This document shows positions 6,657 through 10,124 of a stretch of 10,124 nucleotides of DNA, one piece after another. This stretch comes from Gemmatimonadaceae bacterium (GTDB taxonomy: Bacteria; Gemmatimonadota; Gemmatimonadetes; Gemmatimonadales; Gemmatimonadaceae), in the NCBI GenBank assembly GCA_025936015.1, contig JAICUE010000062.1, forward strand, positions 1 to 10,124, read 5' to 3'. Positions within the stretch are counted from its first letter, which is position 1. Each line of letters begins with the position of its first letter. A program made the translations under genes and the position numbers. The notes under the pieces were generated by a model, which saw only the letters and a program-made list of their open reading frames with translations, was not told the DNA's origin and did not search any database.

Positions 6657-7949
6657 TCAGGCCGTCACCGGAGCGGTCGCAGGACGGATTGGTTCGTCCG
6701 GGTTTGCCGCACTGCGCGGTCGAAAGATGATCGCGAAGATGATCGCGATGACCAGTGCGCCGATCGCTGGAGCGGTCCAGATCGCGTGCCAGTCGTGGGC
6801 GGCTGCGCCATTGGCGCCGGTCGTCCGGTACATCTCGACCACGCGACCCGAGACCCACGCGCCGATGAAGTAGCCGACGCCGTTGGTGACGAAGTTGATC
6901 AGCCCCTGCGCCGCTCCCTTCACCTGCGCACCCGCCTTCTCGTCGGTGTAGATCTGGCCGGCGACGAAGAAGAAGTCGTAGCAGATGCCATGGAGGAGGA
7001 TCCCGGCGTACAGCATCCACATCCCCGCGCCGATGTTGCCGTTGGCGAACGCGAAATAGCGAAGCGCCCAACCGAGCATCCCGCCGAGCATGATGCCGCG
7101 GATCCCGAACTTGCGGAGCGCGAACGGGAGCATGAGCATGAAGAACAGCTCCGACATCTGGCCGAAGGTCTGGATGAACGCCGGCTCCGGTGCGCCGATC
7201 TCGTTGAGGAAGGGATTGGTGAACGCGTAGTAGAACTGGAGCGGGATGCAGAGCAGGAAGGACCCGATCACGAAGATCAGGAACGACCTGTCCTTGAGCA
7301 GGTAGAGCGCATCCAGGCCTAACGCGTCGCGGACGCTGAACCCGCGGCCGGCCGCCTTGGGCGGAGTGTGCGGGAGAGCGAACGAGTACAGTCCCAGGAG
7401 CAGCGACGCGCCAGCGCCGAGCTGCAGCGGGAGCGCGAGCGCGTCGGCGTGCAGCACCTTGCCGACGAGGATTCCCGCCACGATCCAGCCGATGGTCCCG
7501 AGGACGCGAATGAGCGGGAAGTCGCGCCCCGGATCGGTCACGTGGTGGAAGGAGATCGAGTTCGTCAGGCTGAGCGTCGGCATGAAGCAGAGCGCGTAGA
7601 CGATCAGCAGCGGATAGAAGGTCGAAAACTCCTTCTGCAGCGAGACGAAGTAGAGCAGCACCGCCCCGATGATGTGCAGCGCGGCCAGCAGCTTCTCGCT
7701 GTCGAAGAAGCGATCGGCGACCGCGCCGATGAAGAAGGGCGACACCAGCGCGGCGATCGCGGTCGCGCCGTAGGCGAGGCCGACCTGCTGGTCGGTGAAG
7801 TGCAGCGTGTGCGACAGGTAGGTTCCCATCGTCACGAACCAGACGCCCCAGACGAAGTACTCGAGGAACATCATCGCCGCGAGTCGTCCGCGGGCGCCGG
7901 CGACCGGGCCGTTAGGCACGTCGGCGATCGCTTCGTTGACGCGGCTCAT
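6657..7949 (-). CDS. MFS permease, nucleoside:H+ symporter (NupG-like) family
   Basis: Inner-membrane transporter of 430 aa with about twelve hydrophobic segments (roughly 26-46, 56-77, 87-103, 110-128, 146-163, 171-192, 222-241, 262-279, 284-301, 307-331, 346-367, 390-410). Family-typical text includes FVWGVWFVTMGTYL (32-45), SPFFIGAVADRFF (70-82), RVLGTIGWI (148-156) and LHGICYDFFFVAGQIYTD (319-336), which resemble NupG/XapB nucleoside:proton symporters. Members beside 3-keto-sugar genes are thought to import sugars or glycosides rather than nucleosides, which fits here but is inferred. The ATG at 7949-7947 overlaps the stop of the DUF1080 gene as ATGA, so the two are translationally coupled. 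An in-frame start 11 codons further upstream would overlap that gene more and is not preferred. The C-terminal tail (411-430) is short, Pro/Ala-rich and probably cytoplasmic. Confidence 0.88.
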   Translation of the reverse strand: MSRVNEAIADVPNGPVAGARGRLAAMMFLEYFVWGVWFVTMGTYLSHTLHFTDQQVGLAYGATAIAALVSPFFIGAVADRFFDSEKLLAALHIIGAVLLYFVSLQKEFSTFYPLLIVYALCFMPTLSLTNSISFHHVTDPGRDFPLIRVLGTIGWIVAGILVGKVLHADALALPLQLGAGASLLLGLYSFALPHTPPKAAGRGFSVRDALGLDALYLLKDRSFLIFVIGSFLLCIPLQFYYAFTNPFLNEIGAPEPAFIQTFGQMSELFFMLMLPFALRKFGIRGIMLGGMLGWALRYFAFANGNIGAGMWMLYAGILLHGICYDFFFVAGQIYTDEKAGAQVKGAAQGLINFVTNGVGYFIGAWVSGRVVEMYRTTGANGAAAHDWHAIWTAPAIGALVIAIIFAIIFRPRSAANPDEPIRPATAPVTA

Positions 7950-8740
7950 CGCAGCCCCCGAATGCGCATGTTGCGGATCCACAGCGAACCGTCATGATCG
8001 CCCTGGAGGGCGATGTGTCCCGTCTTCGCCCGGCCGTAGTCGGGATACGCGCTGAACTTGCTTGCCTTCACCTTTGCTTCCCAGTCCGGACTCCACAGCT
8101 CGTAGTCGACGACCTTCTGGCCATTGAGCCAGTGCTCGACGTGCGCGCCGCGGGCGACGATGCGCGACGAGTTCCATTGGCCGGCCGGCTTGACGATGCC
8201 CGCGGGCGAAGGATAGATGCCATAGGCCGCGCCGGCCGACGTCAGGCGACTCTTGCCATCGGGATGTCTCGCGTCATCGAGCAGCTGATATTCCGGGCCG
8301 CTCCAGTAGACCTTGTCGTACTCCTCGGTCGCGCGATAGAAGACGCCAGCATTGCCGCCAGGCGCAACCTTCCAGTCCCAGGTCAACTCGAAGTCGCCGA
8401 ACTCGTCGCGGCTGATCAGGTCATCCGCGCTGCCGCTCTTCGTCAGCGTTCCATCGGCAAGGTGCCAGCTCGACGGAAAGGCCTGCGTCTTGTAGCCGCG
8501 CCACGCGTCGGTGCTCTTGCCATCGACGAGGGTGCGCCAGGTCGTGTCGATCGCTGCGGCGCTGACGCTGCCAGCGGCGCTGTCGGTGCCCGACATCGCG
8601 GTCGTGGTATTCGTTGTGGTATTCGCTGCGGTGCTCGTGCTGTCACTGGATTTCGACGCGGCGGGCGCGCAGCCACCGATCGCGGCGGCGGCGAGCGCGA
8701 TGGTCGTTCGGGCGAGGCGGGCTGCGGTAGAACTGGTCAT
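7946..8740 (-). CDS. DUF1080 lipoprotein (3-keto-disaccharide hydrolase family)
   Basis: Secreted lipoprotein, 264 aa. The signal peptide ends in AIGGC, with lipidated Cys24. Ala at +2 does not suggest inner-membrane retention. A Ser/Thr/Asn/Ala linker (about 29-65, including NTTTNTTT) separates the anchor from one DUF1080 domain (about 66-264), a concanavalin-like beta-sandwich. Family marks are LVDGKSTDAWRGY (71-83), GGNAGVFYRA (128-137), GPEYQLLDD (148-156), WNSSRIVARG (189-198), and the ending GHIALQGDHDGSLWIRNMRIR (241-261, split here as GHIALQGDH and LWIRNMRIR). Members of this family have been shown to cleave 3-keto-glycosides, the products of a GMC-type 3-dehydrogenase, which matches the genes opposite. 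Start chosen at 8740 because the lipoprotein signal begins there; the frame runs 75 codons further upstream without recognisable protein. No strong ribosome site is visible. First gene of a two-gene leftward operon with the MFS permease. Confidence 0.9.
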   Translation of the reverse strand: MTSSTAARLARTTIALAAAAIGGCAPAASKSSDSTSTAANTTTNTTTAMSGTDSAAGSVSAAAIDTTWRTLVDGKSTDAWRGYKTQAFPSSWHLADGTLTKSGSADDLISRDEFGDFELTWDWKVAPGGNAGVFYRATEEYDKVYWSGPEYQLLDDARHPDGKSRLTSAGAAYGIYPSPAGIVKPAGQWNSSRIVARGAHVEHWLNGQKVVDYELWSPDWEAKVKASKFSAYPDYGRAKTGHIALQGDHDGSLWIRNMRIRGLR

Positions 8741-8907
8741 GTTCGCAGGGCTCGGGGGACGGTGGGGATATGGTGGCCGATAACGTACATCGTGCGTCCG
8801 CGCGCCGCGAGACCAGCCTGGTGCGTTACCGTCGTTCCCCGCGCATTGCGCCGCCGCGCCACGCGCGCCATGTTCGCGCCCGGGAGCAGACCCCTTACGG
8901 AGGCAAC
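8741..8907. promoter_or_regulatory. Divergent control region
   Basis: These 167 nt separate the leftward DUF1080-permease pair from the rightward isomerase, so they must hold promoters for both. The only AT-rich patch is around 8768-8791 (GGATATGG, then GATAACGTACAT), which offers -10-like hexamers on both strands. I could not pair them with a good -35 at 16-18 nt. The right part (8841-8885) is very GC-rich with GCG/CGC runs. No operator-like dyad stands out. Confidence 0.45.
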
Positions 8908-8910
8908 ATG
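8899..8910 (+). promoter_or_regulatory. Ribosome site of the isomerase gene
   Basis: GGAGG at 8899-8903 stands 4 nt before ATG 8908, the best-formed ribosome site in the window. It fixes the start over the longer open frame from 8770, whose first 46 codons cross the intergenic region. Confidence 0.8.
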
Positions 8911-9849
8911 TCCGACGAAGCTTCGAAGCAGCCGTTGCAGGACCGCCGCGCATTCCTCGCCACACTCGGTGGCGTTGCGCTGGCGGCCAGCGGTATCAGT
9001 GCGCTCGCGTGCGCGACCAACCCGTCACCGGGATCGGGGGCCGCGGGTACCGCGGCCGCCGGCGGCGCCGATGTAGCCGCGGGGACCGGCACATCGCTCG
9101 GCCCGATCGGGGTGCAGCTGTACACCGTTCGCGACGAGATGCAGAAGGACGTCGCGGCCACCCTCGCCCGCGTCGCCCGTATCGGGTACAAGGAGGTGGA
9201 GTTCGCCGGCTACTTCAATCACAGTCCGGCCGAGATCCGCCAGATGCTCGACGCGAACGGCCTAACGGCGCCGTCGTCGCACATCCCGCTGCAGATGATG
9301 CAGGCGGATCCGGCCGCTGTCGCCGCGACGGCCAAGGTCATCGGCCACGAGTACGTGGTCGTCCCCTTCCTCGATCCGAGCATGCGCAACGACTGGCACG
9401 GTCTGGCGAAGACGCTCAACGACATCGGTCGCGAGATGGCGAACCAGGGGCTCAAGCTGGGCTACCACAACCACAACTTCGAGTTCGCCGCGAACGGGAC
9501 GGAGACACTGCCATACCAGATCCTCGTCGACGAGACGGATCCGGCGCTGGTGAAGCTGGAGATGGATCTCTACTGGGCGACGATGGCGGGGCAGGATCCG
9601 CTGACCTGGTTCGCGAAGGAGCCGGGGCGTTTCGAGCTCGTGCACGTGAAGGATTCACGCGGCGCGCCGGACAACCAGATGGCTCCGGTGGGGAGCGGGA
9701 CGATCGACTGGCACCGTCTCTTCGCCAAGCGCGCTCAGGCGGGAATCAAGCATTTCTTCGTCGAGCACGACAATGCCGCGGAGATGCCGGGCGGTTCGTT
9801 CGCGTCGATCGAAGCGAGCTACAAGTACCTGAGCGCGTTCAGGGGGTGA
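8908..9849 (+). CDS. Tat-signal sugar phosphate isomerase/epimerase-like TIM-barrel protein
   Basis: Exported member of the xylose-isomerase-like TIM barrel (AP endonuclease 2) superfamily, 313 aa. The N-terminus carries a Tat motif (QDRRAFLATLGG, R13-R14) and a hydrophobic stretch ending in ALAC, so Cys35 may be lipidated. A Gly/Ala-rich linker (about 40-62) follows. The barrel begins at GPIGVQLYTVRDEM (65-78). Likely metal and active-site residues are E98 (KEVEFAGYF), H188 and H190 (GYHNHNFEF), E218 and D220 (KLEMDLYW), H246 with K248 and D249 (VHVKDS), and E286 (FVEHD). In keto-sugar gene sets such proteins act on free or glycosidically linked 3-keto-sugars, not phosphates, which fits an exported location. 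It stands alone on its strand, divergent from the DUF1080 gene and followed by a hairpin. Substrate unproven. Confidence 0.9.
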   Translation: MSDEASKQPLQDRRAFLATLGGVALAASGISALACATNPSPGSGAAGTAAAGGADVAAGTGTSLGPIGVQLYTVRDEMQKDVAATLARVARIGYKEVEFAGYFNHSPAEIRQMLDANGLTAPSSHIPLQMMQADPAAVAATAKVIGHEYVVVPFLDPSMRNDWHGLAKTLNDIGREMANQGLKLGYHNHNFEFAANGTETLPYQILVDETDPALVKLEMDLYWATMAGQDPLTWFAKEPGRFELVHVKDSRGAPDNQMAPVGSGTIDWHRLFAKRAQAGIKHFFVEHDNAAEMPGGSFASIEASYKYLSAFRG

Positions 9850-9886
9850 GCGGCCTTCGGCAGTAAGCGATAAGCTGCAAGCAGTG

Positions 9887-9928
9887 AGCGAACGGCGTTG
9901 GGGGTGCGTACCCTCGACGCCGTTCGCT
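9887..9928 (+). terminator. Strong hairpin, probable terminator of the isomerase gene
   Basis: Perfect 12-bp stem AGCGAACGGCGT / ACGCCGTTCGCT with an 18-nt loop that itself pairs (GGGT 9902-9905 with ACCC 9910-9913). It starts 37 nt after the isomerase stop. The tract after it (TTCTGCTTAT) is only mildly T-rich, so intrinsic termination is likely but not certain. It is also the core of the palindromic repeat element. Confidence 0.55.
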
Positions 9929-9929
9929 T

Positions 9930-9971
9930 TCTGCTTATCGCCTACTGCGTATCGCTTACTGCGTATCGCTT
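9930..9971 (+). repeat. Tandem 14-nt repeat, three units
   Basis: Two exact copies of ACTGCGTATCGCTT (9944-9957, 9958-9971) follow one copy with three changes (9930-9943). There are no spacers, so it is not a CRISPR array. A length change here would be expected between related strains. Confidence 0.8.
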
Positions 9972-10096
9972 GCTGCTTACAGCGATTGACTGCTGGTCTG
10001 CGCGGTATTCGCCGAGTGATCACCGCACGGGCACGTCGTCTGCGAAAGCACACTCCGGCCACGCACGACGAGAACCTTCGTGAGACGGAGAAGCAC

Positions 10097-10124
10097 ATGG
10101 CGACACAGCAACTACCACGCGACG
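10097..10124 (+). CDS. Start of an unidentified gene (partial)
   Basis: An ATG at 10097 with GGAG at 10087-10090, 6 nt upstream, opens a frame that reads MATQQLPRD to the window edge. Nine residues are too few to assign a family. The good ribosome-site spacing and the end of the repeat-rich gap just before it make a real start likely. Confidence 0.5.

Larger units (their letters stand above)
9861..9987. repeat. Palindromic repeat element after the isomerase gene
   Basis: Outer arms 9861-9875 and 9933-9947 match as reverse complements at 14 of 15 positions. The inner arms 9887-9898 and 9917-9928 match perfectly. The right side extends as repeats of a 14-nt unit: ACTGCGTATCGCTT occurs exactly at 9944-9957 and 9958-9971, with a degenerate copy at 9930-9943 (11 of 14) and a decayed tail (GCTGCTTACAGCGATT). 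The left side has the same words inverted (GCAGTAAGCGATAAGC). No T-rich or transposase sequence is nearby. Confidence 0.8.

Noticed and set aside
6657..7949. Naming the permease a nucleoside transporter
   Set aside because: The family resemblance is real, but no nucleoside genes are nearby and the neighbours point to sugar uptake, so only the family is stated.
8741..8965. 75-codon N-terminal extension of the DUF1080 protein
   Set aside because: The extension crosses the divergent control region and the isomerase start, and the lipoprotein signal peptide begins at the ATG at 8740.
9930..9971. Possible CRISPR array
   Set aside because: The 14-nt units are directly adjacent with no spacers, and no cas gene is present.

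Overview
The window is GC-rich, densely coding bacterial DNA. Exported (Tat) and lipoprotein enzymes dominate, TTA codons are very rare, and sugar-oxidation families common in free-living soil and sediment bacteria are present. I lean towards Gemmatimonadota or a similar GC-rich phylum. This rests on general gene style and family content, not on a marker gene, so treat it as a weak inference.

Layout. At the left edge is the 3' end of an unidentified gene (2-247), then a lipoprotein single-haem cytochrome c (270-833). A 339-nt gap follows, holding an element bounded by perfect 34-nt inverted repeats. Next is a tight rightward operon (1173-6459): a GMC flavoprotein dehydrogenase large subunit with a four-cysteine Fe-S-type motif, its Tat-signal small subunit (gluconate 2-dehydrogenase subunit 3 family), a signal-less Gfo/Idh/MocA oxidoreductase, and a Tat-exported Gfo/Idh/MocA oxidoreductase carrying a low-complexity insertion. 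A second palindromic element (about 6472-6650) separates this operon from two leftward, translationally coupled genes: a DUF1080 (3-keto-disaccharide hydrolase family) lipoprotein and an MFS permease of the nucleoside:H+ symporter type. Divergent from these is a Tat-signal sugar isomerase/epimerase (8908-9849), followed by a third palindromic element (about 9861-9987) that includes a strong hairpin. The first nine codons of another gene lie at the right edge.

Taken together, the genes fit extracytoplasmic 3-keto-sugar catabolism. The GMC dehydrogenase with its small subunit and cytochrome would oxidise a glycoside to the 3-keto form and pass electrons to the respiratory chain. The DUF1080 lipoprotein would cleave the 3-keto glycoside. 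The exported Gfo/Idh/MocA protein and the isomerase would interconvert or reduce keto-sugars, the MFS permease would import a product, and the cytoplasmic Gfo/Idh/MocA enzyme would finish the job. Exact substrates cannot be read from sequence.

The most striking signal that genes do not explain is the octamer CGTTAGGC. It occurs 14 times on the two strands in 10.1 kb, in several reading frames, where roughly 0.4 would be expected by composition. All seven in-frame TTA codons I found in the annotated genes lie inside it. In addition, three unrelated intergenic palindromes share one architecture: short repeated units arranged as inverted arms.
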